A stretch of DNA of 21,153 nt. It comes from Selaginella moellendorffii (lineage: Eukaryota > Streptophyta > Lycopodiopsida > Selaginellales > Selaginellaceae). The translations under genes and the position numbers were made by a program. A model generated the notes under the pieces. The model was not told where the DNA came from, made no database searches, and saw only the letters and a list, made by a program, of their open reading frames with translations. Position 1 is the stretch's first letter, and each line of letters opens with the position of its first letter. The DNA is taken from assembly GCF_000143415.4 (NCBI RefSeq), contig NW_003314396.1, positions 191,151 to 212,303 on the forward strand. Direction: 5' to 3'. Positions 10,300 to 20,511 of this stretch are shown piece by piece.

Positions 10300-12319
10300 A
10301 TGCGACTATTAACAGGACAGAAGGACATTCACGAAAACGAGAGCACGCTCATGCTACTTTCTCCTAGGTCCGTTCCTGGAGGATTGTCCTGCTCGTCGTC
10401 AAGAAGCTCTTGGGATTCATCTACATGTGAAAACTTTTGCCAAACAGATGGCTGCGAAAATGCTAAGGTTCTTCAAGATCTGCCAGATCGCAAAAGCATT
10501 CAGGGTCCCGCAGTAGGTGCTAAAGCTAAAGAAAGCGGATCATTTCTTGAGCCTTTTCTTGGACAGAACTTGCTACAGTCCGTTCTTCCAAGCGCAGATG
10601 AAGTAAAATGTTAATGTTAATTTGCATTCATTCGTCATGTTAAATCTGTAGGGAGGACTTCAACAAAAAATATCACAGCTTAAAGTTGCATTCGACGCCT
10701 CTAACAGGTCGGTATAGAGAAAAAAAAATCCTTTCTCACTAAAGCAAGCCGCAGGGCACTTGAAGAAAGTGAAAACGAAACAGAAGCATTGCGGACCTAT
10801 CTTTCCCATGTGGAATGTGGAGCTTCTAGCCTACATTTCCGTGTAAAAGAGCTTGAACAACTTCTTCAACTTGGTATCTTCCTTTAGTGTGTACCTAGTT
10901 CAGCCTAAATATTTTTATATCAGAAAAAGCTCAAGGCAACGAAGAACTCAACAAACTTCGGGGGAAGATTGTACTAGATGCACAACAGGAAGCTCAGAAA
11001 CAAGCAGCTGGTGCGGCTCATGCTGTGGTGGTAGCCCGTGAAGCAGCTATGGAAATGGACAAGGTAATAACAGGGAAGTTCGCAATGTTACTAAAATGAA
11101 CGTGTACAGGTCAAACGACACTTTTCAGTGCTTGTAAAATCACAAGAAGATGAGATTCTCCGGTTGTGCAAAGACGTCGATAATACTCGTGTTCTGTATC
11201 AGGTAAATCTTATTTTGCATAGCAGTTCAATGGTTGTCCATATAAGCAGGCAAAATCTGGCATGGTGAAGCCTCTGAAACAACGGATACATGAGCTGGTA
11301 TTGTAATCCATGTACATGTTACACAATCGTGAAAACATGTGATATAGGAACTATGCTTGTGTCTTCAGTCCCAAAAAGCAGACGCTGAAACAGAAGGAAT
11401 ACAACTTGAAAAACTGCAGGTGAATACTGAATTTCAAATTGGCTCTAATGCGACTTTGTTTACAGCTAATAACTAAGAAAAAAGAAAGTGAATTTTGCAA
11501 GATAAAGGAAGCCCTTGACACATCCAGCAGAACAGCAACAGCTTTAGATGACCGATTAAAGCTTCTGGAGAGCGAGAAACAGGATCTTATGGTGCGGAAT
11601 GTGGTTCTTGAACAACAGGTACCATTTTTCGGCGAAGATCTGCTTCCTGGTCATAAGTACAGCGGACTTTCAGGTGAAAAAATTACAACACCAGCAGATT
11701 ATGGCAACTATTTCACATTATGATTTTGAGCTCCATAAAGTAATTGTGCACTTCATTTTTTACTCTCGCACATAATCAGAGCATACAGGTCCGGGCAGTG
11801 CTGGGTGGCGAGAAAGCACATTTACTCTCTGATCTGGTATGTCTGGTATCTTTCCGGTATTAATGAAGCTTCTTACCAGGCTCTTCTTCGCTCTCGAAAC
11901 AAATGCCTTCGAGGTGACCTTCAAGAGTGGCAGGAGAAGTACATGGCTCTTAGTCACCATGCTGGGATGGAGACAATTTCAAACTCAAAAGAGCATAATC
12001 TAGTTGAAGACACGTACTGGGATGTTAAAATAACACATGCCGAAGGAAAGATGCAGGATTCCTTTGAAAATGATTTCAGGGACACTACACACAATTATAA
12101 AAGCGACACAGCAGTCCACAGCTGCAACAGAAATTGTAGTTCTTGCGAGGCCAAAGAGAGTATTCTTACCGCAGCCCATAGAGAAATTATGAAACTCAAC
12201 GAGGTGAGATTTTTACTACATGTTCCTAAGTGTTAATGTTGTTGATGCAGATAAATCAATGGTTGATTTCAGCTTGTCATAACGACATAAAATTGAAGAG
12301 CCTCCCAAAACGTTACTAA
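10300..12319 (+). CDS. Long coiled-coil protein, 12 exons
   Basis: Exons: 10300-10602, 10652-10707, 10755-10873, 10924-11063, 11110-11202, 11250-11297, 11348-11419 (or from 11369), 11466-11618, 11674-11739, 11789-11836, 11880-12203, 12251-12319. They join in phase to about 496 codons, with introns of 43-55 bp. The start follows an in-frame TAG. Residues 1-101 are Ser-rich and look disordered. Residues 102 to about 390 are Glu/Gln/Lys/Leu-rich with heptad-like leucines (for example RVKELEQLLQLEKAQGNEEL), a long coiled coil. A short Cys cluster, HSCNRNCSSCEAKE, lies near 446-459. No catalytic domain is seen. A scaffold role at a centriole, basal body or cytoskeleton is inferred from the neighbours only. 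The last exon is the weakest call: the protein may instead continue into the next gene. Confidence 0.72.
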
Positions 12320-12637
12320 ATGTAGTCAATGTATTTGACTCTTTCCACAGTTCGGTGTATTCTCTAGCACTTTCTTCCTCGAGACACCTTTGAAAGCTAT
12401 ACACCAGACTCCCATTACTAGTTCGTATTGCATGTGTTAAACCAGCAGATCTTATATTTTTGAATTGGCCTTAAGACTCGTTATAACTTCTTCGAAGTTC
12501 TTGTATTACGCGACCGTTGTAAATTAGCTAGATTTTAGGGCTCATCCGCACATTACTTAGTGCGGCTGGCTCTAGTTCTTAGATTCCATTGTGTTATGCA
12601 TTTTGACCTACCCTGACTTCTTTCGTTGTCTCATTCT
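12320..12637. other. Gap between the coiled-coil and SFI1-like gene models
   Basis: No coding exon that keeps the flanking frames was found here. A perfect 6-bp stem (CCGCAC/GTGCGG) with an 8-base loop lies at 12547-12566; its role is unknown. The stretch is either a short intergenic region holding the 3' end of one gene and the 5' end of the next, or a long intron within one gene. An intron of this size would be unlike the other introns in the locus. Confidence 0.45.
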
Positions 12638-15600
12638 ATGAATTCTTCTCATGGAAACCATGATAACCAAATCAATGAGAACGGAATTGAGGGTAGAAGG
12701 AACAGCGAAAGAAGAATATCGCAGCTCTTGGACAGAGTCAATGGAAGAAGATCTTCCCAGCAGGAAACCAATGTTGAGTCATTAACTCCACTCTCCAAGA
12801 CCACCTCAGTAGAGAATGGTACAAGAATGTCAATGCCAACAGAGGATGCTATTAAAGCTTCAGAAGATGTTGGTGGAGGTCCGGGGAATGCACAACTACT
12901 CGTTAATGAAGATTTTAGCAACAATAGCGATCTCTTCGGACGTGACATAGATGGTAGACAAGAAGCTCCTCAAACAGACAATAACGCAGATACAGGTGCC
13001 ACATCTCAAGTAGCTTTGGAAAATGCCAGGAAAAGCAGTACATTTAATGCGCCTTTGATGATTCCAGAAATTTCGGGAAGAAGTAGTGCTCTTGATCCTC
13101 TAAATAATGAGAACGTTTCAAGGAGAATTAGCACAGAATCTACGAGTGATATTGCCACAACTTCGAATGTTCCCCAGCATGAAGCAAGGATACCTGATAG
13201 ACCTCAAGAGTCATATGACATAGTAAGAAACGAAATTTCACAGGCCGAGGTATTATTAACGGACATCGTCAACCAAGTTTCTATGTCAGCTCTCACAAGG
13301 CCGGCCAGTGATGATGCTTCTGTAGTTACACAGGAAAAAATGGCTAGTCGCCCAGAGGCTTTAAGAAAACCAGCTTCTTTGGATGAAGCACCACTAAGTT
13401 CCAAAGTACCTGATCTCGCTACAAGGCTGGATGGCAATGTAGAGTACGCTGGAAGAACATCCCGGCGGCAATGGGGAAGCATAAGGGGCTTGTCCAAAGA
13501 TTCTTCTGTCGAAGACTCTAGTACTGGGGACATTGAAGGTGAATACATTACGGACCTTATGAAGAAAAGAAGATCTAATAAAGAGAACCAAATTCGTGAT
13601 GCCATGCAACAAGGGATTCTAGGAAGCTCCGGTGTGCCAGATTTTCATGCTCGGCTTTTGGTTGGTGTTTCGTTTTTTTAATACATGCTTTTGTACTTCC
13701 GCAGTTTTTATAGGCTCTGAGATTGGCCGTTCAAGATTACGAGCTTCCTATGCAACTTGCCTATGACGAACTTGATGAGCTTGCAGCCAATGCTGAGCGC
13801 GTAAGAAGCGCCATTGAAAAAAACATGACGCTGCTAACCATTCAGGTTAGCCTGCTCATTTGACTTCCACGGAAATTGATACTCTAGTTTAAAGATGAGA
13901 AGAAGCAGTCTAAGATATATGAGATCTGCTTTTATGGCATTGACACTACACAAGGGAAGAAAAATTGCAAGAAGGTTTGCTATGAAGAATGCTGCTGAAT
14001 ACTTTCAACGACGGATGCTGGGACGAGCTTTTCAAGCGTGGAAAATTTTTTTTTTGCGCATGGAAAAGTTCAAAAGATTGCAGCAGTCAGCGGAAAAATT
14101 CTTGCGACGTCATAATATTGCACGTATTTGGTAGTAGCTATCATTGATCTAGAATGCTCCTAGATCTGTTACTGTTCGTGCAGGAGAGCTTGGAGATCCC
14201 TTGTAAAGCGAAGACAAAGGGAAGATGAACGACATAGGTACTTTCCTTATTTACCTTGTTAACCTGTCAAGTATATACAGGAGAGAAAAGCAATTAGTCC
14301 GCGATTTGCAAGTAAAACAAAGGGAGTGCATAGGACGAAGAGCTGTTAATGCTATACGGAGAAGACGGTTGCAAAGGGTTCTGTTTGCTTTCAAGGTTCT
14401 TACAAGGCACATCTGTTCTCTTGCTCCATTAGAAATTAGCAATTAGCATCACTGCAGGTTGGTGTACAAATTAGTAGAGCTGTTGACGAGCGCAGAGATC
14501 ACATTTTTTACCTTCTTTTAAGACGAAAGGCGGCCCTGGCTTTTAAATTCTGGCAGAGATACCCAGCTAACAGGTTCTTTCTTAAACAGTAATATTCATG
14601 GCCTAACTTAAATTTTAGAGCACGTCACTTTCGAGCAATACAAAGGGGTGAAAGGAAAGTTCTCTCCAAATGTTTTTGGTTGTGGGAGGATGAAACTGCA
14701 TTTTCAAGATATTGGAAAAGGAGAATACAAAAATGTAGACTTGCGAGTGCATTCGGACTATGGATGCGTTTCGTGGTGCAGAAATCAAGATATGACACAA
14801 TTTTTGTCAGATTGGTCCGATCCCGCTTACGAAGGCAATTTGATGAGCTACATGAAATTTGCTTGGAGGAGAAGTGGAAAAGTAGGACCTGTAAACGCAT
14901 TAAAAGAAAATGTGAAGACATAAAAATAAGATGGACTTTTCAGGCCTGGATTTGCTACATGCAGGTTAAAATGTTATTTCAATTATTGTAGGCTGACCCT
15001 TTATGTAGGTACAATCACACAAGAGGATGCTTAAAGTCGAGGAGCACGTTGCAATTCTTGAGAAAGAGAACCAACGGACTAGAACGGAATATGACAGACT
15101 AGGACGCATTGTTGATACTGGCGAGTGGGATCAACAACGTGTGTTGGAACTTGAGCAGGCAAGGCATGTGTTATCTGGAGAACGAAACGCCCTGACAAAG
15201 CTCATTGGTCGTCTTGAGAGAGAGCATGCTATGGCTGTGAAATACCAGAACCAACAGGAGCAAGAGATCAAGCTTCTCAAAGATCAGATGCTAAACAGCG
15301 TAAAACAGCTGTTTTTAATAGACAAAAACACTGGTTTTTATTTTTTCTAACAGAACTTTGTACACCGAAATAAGTTGCTGGTTAGAGGGGCATCAAGTTT
15401 CAACTCTGTGGTTCGGGCTGTTAAGTCTGAGGTATCCAGTCTTGTTCTGAGATTTTTAAATAATAATTTTTTTTTTTATCTCTGTAGGTTCTTAAAAAAG
15501 GAGTCAATCCGGAAGTCATTTACTCCGTAGACAGAATGGCCATGGACCAGGTAAAGGTTTGAATTTTAGACCACATCTTATTTTCTTTTCTGCAGGTATC

Positions 15601-15724
15601 AGTATTTCCGGATGGGGATCTACACATCCAACCTTTGAATAAGTTTGACAGAAGAAAGTGGATGCATAGGGAGTCCACAGACACTACTAAGGCATTTATT
15701 ATGGAGAATCATAAAGTTATCTGA
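12638..15724 (+). CDS. SFI1-like repeat protein with C-terminal coiled coil, 11 exons
   Basis: Exons: 12638-13660, 13714-13845, 13895-14130, 14184-14237, 14281-14395, 14458-14573, 14619-14964, 15009-15299, 15354-15431, 15488-15550, 15596-15724. They join in phase to 860 codons, with introns of 43-62 bp. Residues 1-341 are hydrophilic, Ser/Asn/Arg-rich and probably disordered. Residues 386-674 are Arg/Lys-rich helices with repeated Phe-x-x-Trp units: AFQAWKIFF (Trp 434), RAWRSL (467), AFKFWQRY (552), CFWLWEDE (581), AFGLWMRF (607) and TFQAWICYM (669), mostly spaced 26-34 residues or multiples; FAFK at 517-520 is a degenerate unit. This pattern is typical of SFI1-type centrin-binding repeats. 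Residues 675-771 are a coiled coil. SFI1 proteins bind centrin at centrosomes and basal bodies; that role here is inferred. An in-frame TGA at 12614 closes the frame upstream of the ATG. The gene may be the 3' part of a larger gene that includes the preceding model. Confidence 0.75.
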
Positions 15725-16030
15725 AGTGTGTTCTTTGAGCAACATATTTGATGAACTCTGGAGAAGAAATGAGTTAAGATGGACGAAATAGGAAATTTCT
15801 AATTGGTCCATCTCAAAGCCTCAAAAGGTTCGCAATTGACTTTTCAGGTATTACATTTGCTATTAAGTAAAACAGGGACAATGACAAAAAAATTCTTTGC
15901 AATCGTGTGGGTTCAAACTAAAGCCTTTGAAATTTTAGTAAGGGCAAACCAAAAGGAATTAAATTGATATAAGATAATTGTAGTACACAAAAATGGCAGT
16001 GCTGAATGATCAGGGAAGACTATACAATTG
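15725..16030. other. 3' flank of the SFI1-like gene
   Basis: AT-rich sequence following the TGA, presumably holding the 3' untranslated region. No further exon with matching phase was found. Possible poly(A) signals are not clear-cut. Confidence 0.4.
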
Positions 16031-16860
16031 CAGATGAGGAGTTTTCTTGGTATGACTGGAGCCTTTAGAAAGTGTATCAAGCCTTATGCCATTTCTGGAA
16101 AACACAGAAAAGCATGCATCGATTATTTGGTTAGAATGTCAACAAGTTTCTTTTCACTGTATGTGTAGTTGACTACATCGATACTAAAGGTTTCGGATCT
16201 CAATGCCTCAATTTTGGTGGAATTGGATGTGCTAATGACGATGCTTCTTGTTTTAAGAAAATCATATAGTGGCTTTCATTAAAGTTTGGTACTTCGCAAT
16301 TTAATTTCCTCCTGTCATTAGTGCTCTTAAACATACTTATATGAGGCTGAGTTAATCCTGTGGAAGACGGCAAGCACTATCTTGATCCATTCACGAGTGA
16401 GTTGGAAAAGGACTTAGGCTAGATATATCAATCCAGTCAAATTGACAAAGTGCGAGAAGAAATTTTTGCTGTAAGTTTAGAAAGACAAAGAGTGGAAGAA
16501 ATCTCAGTTAGATGGATTCTCTCAGCCACACTGATTTCCAACATTTTAAAAGCTGGAACATGGATCTTTGGGACTTTCTCATTCATCTGCAAGTAAGCAT
16601 TATATGACTATATTCTCCTCTTTGCAAAGGGCAAAGGTTAGCTCACAAGAGAATGGAAAAACCTGGTATATCAACAGCTTTACTTGTTTTATACGTCTGG
16701 TCATCTGAAAATATTGAGGTCTTTGAAAAGGGTCTTAAGAAGAATCATTCCACAACTAGAGCAACACTGTTATGATTATAATAAGCAAAATTCATAGAAA
16801 GGCATAACTTCACATGTGTGACCAGTTTCTTCCAGTTGCTGGGCTGTTCAAACAGCTCTC
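16031..16860 (+). mobile_element. Decayed Ty3/gypsy retrotransposon pol remnant
   Basis: Fragments of a Ty3/gypsy polyprotein occur in the expected order on the plus strand, in shifting frames. MRSFLGMTGAFRKCIKPYA (16034-16090) fits the conserved end of the reverse transcriptase (the LRSFLGL...YRRFI type). IIWLECQQVSFH (16122-16157) fits the following Trp-x-x-x-Cys-Gln block. VSDLNASILVELDVL (16190-16234) fits the start of the RNase H region. GKHYLDPFTSELEK (near 16370) may fit the later RNase H segment. CDQFLPVAGLFKQL (16817-16858) resembles the integrase zinc-finger end and its Gly-Leu-Leu-Gln-Pro-Leu block. Frameshifts and stops separate the blocks, so the copy is dead. No LTRs were identified. 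Confidence 0.6.
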
Positions 16861-17278
16861 CCGTCTGGTTTTCATTGATTCCGGATATAATTGAAGGGAA
16901 GACAGTTGCTTGTGATTTTTTCTCAAAACAAGGAAGATAATCATCTTGAGGTCTTATAAAACTTCAGCAACAGTTTATTGGTTAGAACTGCAATGCTGGC
17001 GATGGCTGTTGTGGATATACAAGAATTCCAGTAAATAAGTTGCATCTTGCCAAAGATTGGTTAAGGGGATTAACTTTTAAAATTTCAAATCCAAGATTCT
17101 CTTAATACCAAGACCATCATAGCCTGATATTTATGTCGCCCCAAGATGATCTTTTTATAGGGAATGAAACTAGTGCGAATCATGGAAGGTAAAGAGGAAT
17201 CTCTTTATATACGAAAAACAGTGTTGAAGATTTATTCACCGTTTGCCGGGATCATACAGTGTTTCAATAAGTAATCCT
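16861..17278. other. Retroelement-derived or intergenic AT-rich sequence
   Basis: No open frame of note. The sequence may be the 3' part of the retroelement remnant, followed by the 3' flank of the convergent EB1-like gene. No LTR could be delimited by eye. Confidence 0.35.
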
Positions 17279-17938
17279 TTATTTTTCTGGACTATCTGTC
17301 ATAGCTGCCAGAATCTTTAGCATGCACTCGACCATAGGCACCGAAGATGCATAAGGCTGCGCTCGCTCACAGACCTACCATACAATTTTAGAGCACTTCA
17401 TTTAAGATATAACAACCTTCTCCATTCGGGTGAGCTTGCCATAGTAGAACAGGCGCTCCTTGTTAAGAACATCAACCTAATAAAATTACAAATATCTCAT
17501 GATTCTAAAAGACAAAACACTCACCTCTGCTAAGAGCTCGGCGTATGATTGTAAGCGAACCAACAACTCACCTTCCAGGTAACTTAATTAATGTCAAGTT
17601 TAGTTTGGATATGCTAAAGTATCATACTTACGAAGCCAAACTCTCCAATACAGCTTGTTGCTGAACTGCATTCTCGTCAAAACATTCATTTTGCATAGAG
17701 GCAGGAGGGCAGTCACTAGCAACTATAGCTACACCAGCAGCTTCTCCCTTTCCGCCTCTAGACTTATTATTAATCTTTCCACGCCCTAACTTCCAGACAT
17801 TCCCATCCCCTCGGCTGCGCCTCTGTGGTGATGGGCGATGGAGCACAATACCACGCCCTGCATTGCGCCTGGGCGATGCCACTGGCCTGCGCTCCATTTT
17901 TAAAGAAACAGTTGGCTTCACTGAAACTTCTTGAAAAT
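17279..17938 (-). CDS. EB1-like protein: C-terminal (EBH) dimerisation domain, partial gene model
   Basis: Exons in transcript order: 17938-17632, 17582-17525, 17476-17417, 17374-17279, with introns of 49, 48 and 42 bp joining in phase to a TAA at 17281-17279. The first exon encodes a basic, Arg/Pro-rich segment (ERRPVASPRRNAGRG, then SPQRRSRGDGNVWK) like the linker of microtubule plus-end proteins. The last three encode YLEGELLVRLQSYAELLAE, VDVLNKERLFYYGKLTRMEK and VCERAQPYASSVPMVECMLK, then ILAAMTDSPEK. The Lys-Glu-Arg-x-Phe-Tyr-x-x-Lys-Leu-x-x-x-Glu-x-x-Cys pattern is diagnostic of the EB1 C-terminal homology domain, which dimerises EB proteins and binds partners at growing microtubule ends. 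No N-terminal calponin-homology domain was found upstream. The first exon begins in phase 1, so a 5' exon is needed unless translation starts at the Met codon at 17898-17896. Confidence 0.72.
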
Positions 17939-18374
17939 CTGGAATGCAACAAAAAAGAAACTGACAAGTGGTCAGTGTAATTACGGTAAGCTGTTGTTAT
18001 CTCACGTTGAGCAATTTTAAAATTAAGTGGGTAACGGAAGTTGGGTTAATGTGTCAGATGAAGGTGTGAGAGCATGCTCTCGGATCATATTATTTGGGGT
18101 TTGGATTGAATCTGGAAAAGGATCTGTGCACCTACATTGGCCATAGATCCATTCGCTTGTTCACTTTCCCTACATAAAGCAGTATTTGTCAGGCTCATGG
18201 AACACCAGAATTCGTGCATGGCCTAAGCCAGTTCAGAGTAGAAAAGCTGACAAAGAAAATGACAAGAGGAGCTGCTTCTGAGTATCCTTTAGTACCTTCA
18301 AAAGCCATACAAAATGCGGGGCCTGCAATGTTTCTGGCCTCCAGAAAAAATGTCTTTAAGAGGCTGGTCTTTAC

Positions 18375-18519
18375 CTTCAAGAACCTCTTCCAGCAGTCCA
18401 TCTCGCCAAGAAGGCGCCCCCGTACCCACAGCCGGCACCATGAGGCGGCCCGACCCACTCCCTGTGCTTGACTGACTTCTCCGCTGTTGCTCCTCAGCAA
18501 CGGGGGGCACCACCATATC
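18375..18519 (-). CDS. Probable 5' exon, possibly of the EB1-like gene
   Basis: A GC-rich open segment bounded by an acceptor-like CTCTGCCAG and a donor AAG|GTAAAG. Its only early ATG (18516-18514) is preceded in frame by a TAA, so it could be a first exon. It encodes MVVPPVAEEQQRRSQSS, a Gly/Ser-rich link, then APSWRDGLLEEVLE. It ends in phase 1, matching the phase in which the EB1-like exon at 17938 begins; direct joining would give LLEEVLEDFQEVSVKP but needs a 436-bp intron. A 27-bp micro-exon at 18322-18296, flanked by introns of 52 and 49 bp, is an alternative next exon, but its simplest continuation (from 18246) soon meets a stop. It may also belong to a separate small gene. The family is not recognised. 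Confidence 0.4.
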
Positions 18520-19323
18520 CTGGCAGAGTGCTTAAAGCAGAACTAGCAAGGAACCCAGCTACGCTGGATCAAATAAAAATAAGGATTCAAAGGTGTTTTA
18601 ATTAGAAATAATATTTAAACCATCCGTAAATTTCTCTATCTGATGACGTAAAAGACTTGTTAAAACATGCTAGTAATTTTCAAAGTAGTCTATCCATACT
18701 ATCTATGAACCATGAGACTGTGCATAAAGATTTGGGAAGTTTGTTTGTGGTCTGCTTGCTCCCTCTATCCTTGATGCGCGTTTAACATGACAGTCTTGAG
18801 AACATAACACTGACATTGTCAATCATGTCTGGCTGAAAGGTTGCTTATGAATGAAGAAATGAGAAAACAAATCTGCCAGTGCTCTAGTACTCTTTAGTTC
18901 AGGCAGGAGCACTGCTGGTGTGGCAGATGGAAAAAAATAAAACAGGCTCAAAAAAAGAAAAAAGAAAAAAGAAAAAAAGTAGAGCTCTTGTCTTGAATTA
19001 CATGAACATACCTTTGAGAGCAGTTTAAGTCTTCCTGCATAAGCTGTTGCCACTGGATATTGCCATTACATTAACAAACAAGGACTCTATAATTCTAATT
19101 GATAAGTTACTGTATCTAGGGGCATCCTCTGACCTGGAAGAATTGCACGGTCAATCATTGTAGAAGAAAAAAAAAGCAGCACCTTCTAGAAATGCATGAG
19201 ACATTTTTCAACAACTGAAATGGTTGTGCACGTGCTAAGGAGCAAGAGCACACAAAACAATGCTACAGGTATGAGCTCATGTACTTGGGGGACAAAGAAT
19301 TGTGGAAGAAAACTTGAGGCAAT
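18520..19323. other. Gene-free stretch
   Basis: AT-rich with an A-rich tract (18945-18980) of AAAAAAG-type units. No coding or RNA gene was recognised. Confidence 0.4.
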
Positions 19324-19479
19324 TTAGCTCCCCCCCAAAGAACTCCTCTCTTGAAAGAACTTTTCCACCTCCTTGACAAATGCCAATTGCTCCTCCACAG
19401 AGCCATCCTCCAAGTTCCCATCCTTGTCCAGCATCGACAACTTCATGTACTGCATCTTTGCAAGCTCGTTCCCAACAAT
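19324..19479 (-). pseudogene. Short coding-like remnant, unknown family
   Basis: A minus-strand frame of 51 codons, closed by TGA upstream and TAA downstream, reads as a convincing charged helical segment: ELAKMQYMKLSMLDKDGNLE followed by DGSVEEQLAFVKEVEKFFQE. There is no Met near its start. Upstream, another frame contains DLRRQVPKLVSF, which looks like the same former protein after a frameshift. This suggests a truncated exon or dead gene fragment. I do not recognise the family. Confidence 0.35.
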
Positions 19480-20511
19480 TCATGAAAAGCTAACAAGCTT
19501 TGGAACTTGCCTTCTCAAATCCATTCAAGTCTGCAGCTGTTCTTGTTGGCTCATAGCTCATCTAGAGCATGATCTTTGTTCCAGTCCCCGTTGTCATCAC
19601 AACAATTTTGCACTGGGTGTTTCTGCTGCAAAAAATGTTCTTTGCTTGAATTCTAAAGAAACTTGTTCCAAGCACCATAATACTTTAGAGACTCCATTTA
19701 CAAAAGTTTTCCTTACAGAATACTAATTCTAATTCTCCTTGTAAGTTATTTTGCACCTCAGAAAAGCCTGACAGTAAAGTAAGTTGAGAATGATGCTTTT
19801 GATGAGCTCTTTACTTACAGCATCAAGGATCTTTATTTACATGTCAAGTTTAATTAAGGAGAGCTTGTTCTTGAATGACATGGATACTATAAGCCTTAGC
19901 AAGTTTGCCTGCACGACAAAATCAAATATGGTCACACCAACATTAAAAAGTGGAGCTTCGTACCTGAAGAGTAGCCAATGTTTTGTATATAAGGACATTT
20001 TTAAGAGCATGAGAGGAAGTGATTGAGTGATCTGAAATAGAGTGATTAGAAAAGAATATCTTGTAGAATTCTTTAACTTCCACTTGTACTAAGGTTCCAT
20101 CTCTCCCAAACTAGGCCATCTATCCAAGAGTGGTCATCCTATGACCATACTGAGCATCCATAAGATTCCTCAAAATATGGGGAACACCATCCCCCAATAT
20201 TTTTTCTTTGATCCCCACCAAGTCCCTCTCTGTCAATGGTAGTGCTCACCAATACCACCACTAGTTTGGGTCTGAAGGGCCATCCACTAAGTCCCACTAA
20301 TGTTTAGGACTATCTCACCATGTAACCATACCATTGGGTATCAAGCAAAAGGACCATTCCTTTTCCTTTTCACAATTAGGGACTTTAGAATGACATTTTG
20401 AAACACTACAGCTTAATATAAGCTTTATAGTTACTCTCCCCACCTTCCTCTACTAGAGTGCCCTAGCTGTGTGGCTAGAGCGAGGTTCTAATGAGCCACA
20501 TAACGAGGTAA
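19480..20511. other. Intergenic sequence, nothing firm
   Basis: Short unconnected frames only (the longest on the plus strand, 19373-19726, begins antisense to the remnant above). A GTGGCT...AGCCAC stem with a 17-base loop sits at 20470-20498. No tRNA-type promoter boxes or gene signals were recognised. Confidence 0.35.

Noticed and set aside
12216-12404. Minus-strand 62-codon open frame with a plausible hydrophilic sequence (RCLEEESAREYTELWKES)
   Set aside because: It lies antisense across the last exon and 3' flank of the coiled-coil model. No flanking exons in phase were found on that strand.
12547-12566. Perfect GC-rich 6-bp stem-loop between two gene models
   Set aside because: Considered as a terminator or regulatory RNA, but one short stem has no established meaning in a plant nuclear intergenic region and no T-run or RNA-gene signal accompanies it.
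13204-13605. 133-codon minus-strand frame
   Set aside because: Antisense shadow of the first exon of the SFI1-like gene, whose frame is much longer and continues through ten in-phase introns.
18195-18500. 101-codon minus-strand frame overlapping the 18375-18519 exon in another frame
   Set aside because: Codon pattern is poor and it runs through good donor and acceptor sites; the frame used for the exon call is better supported.
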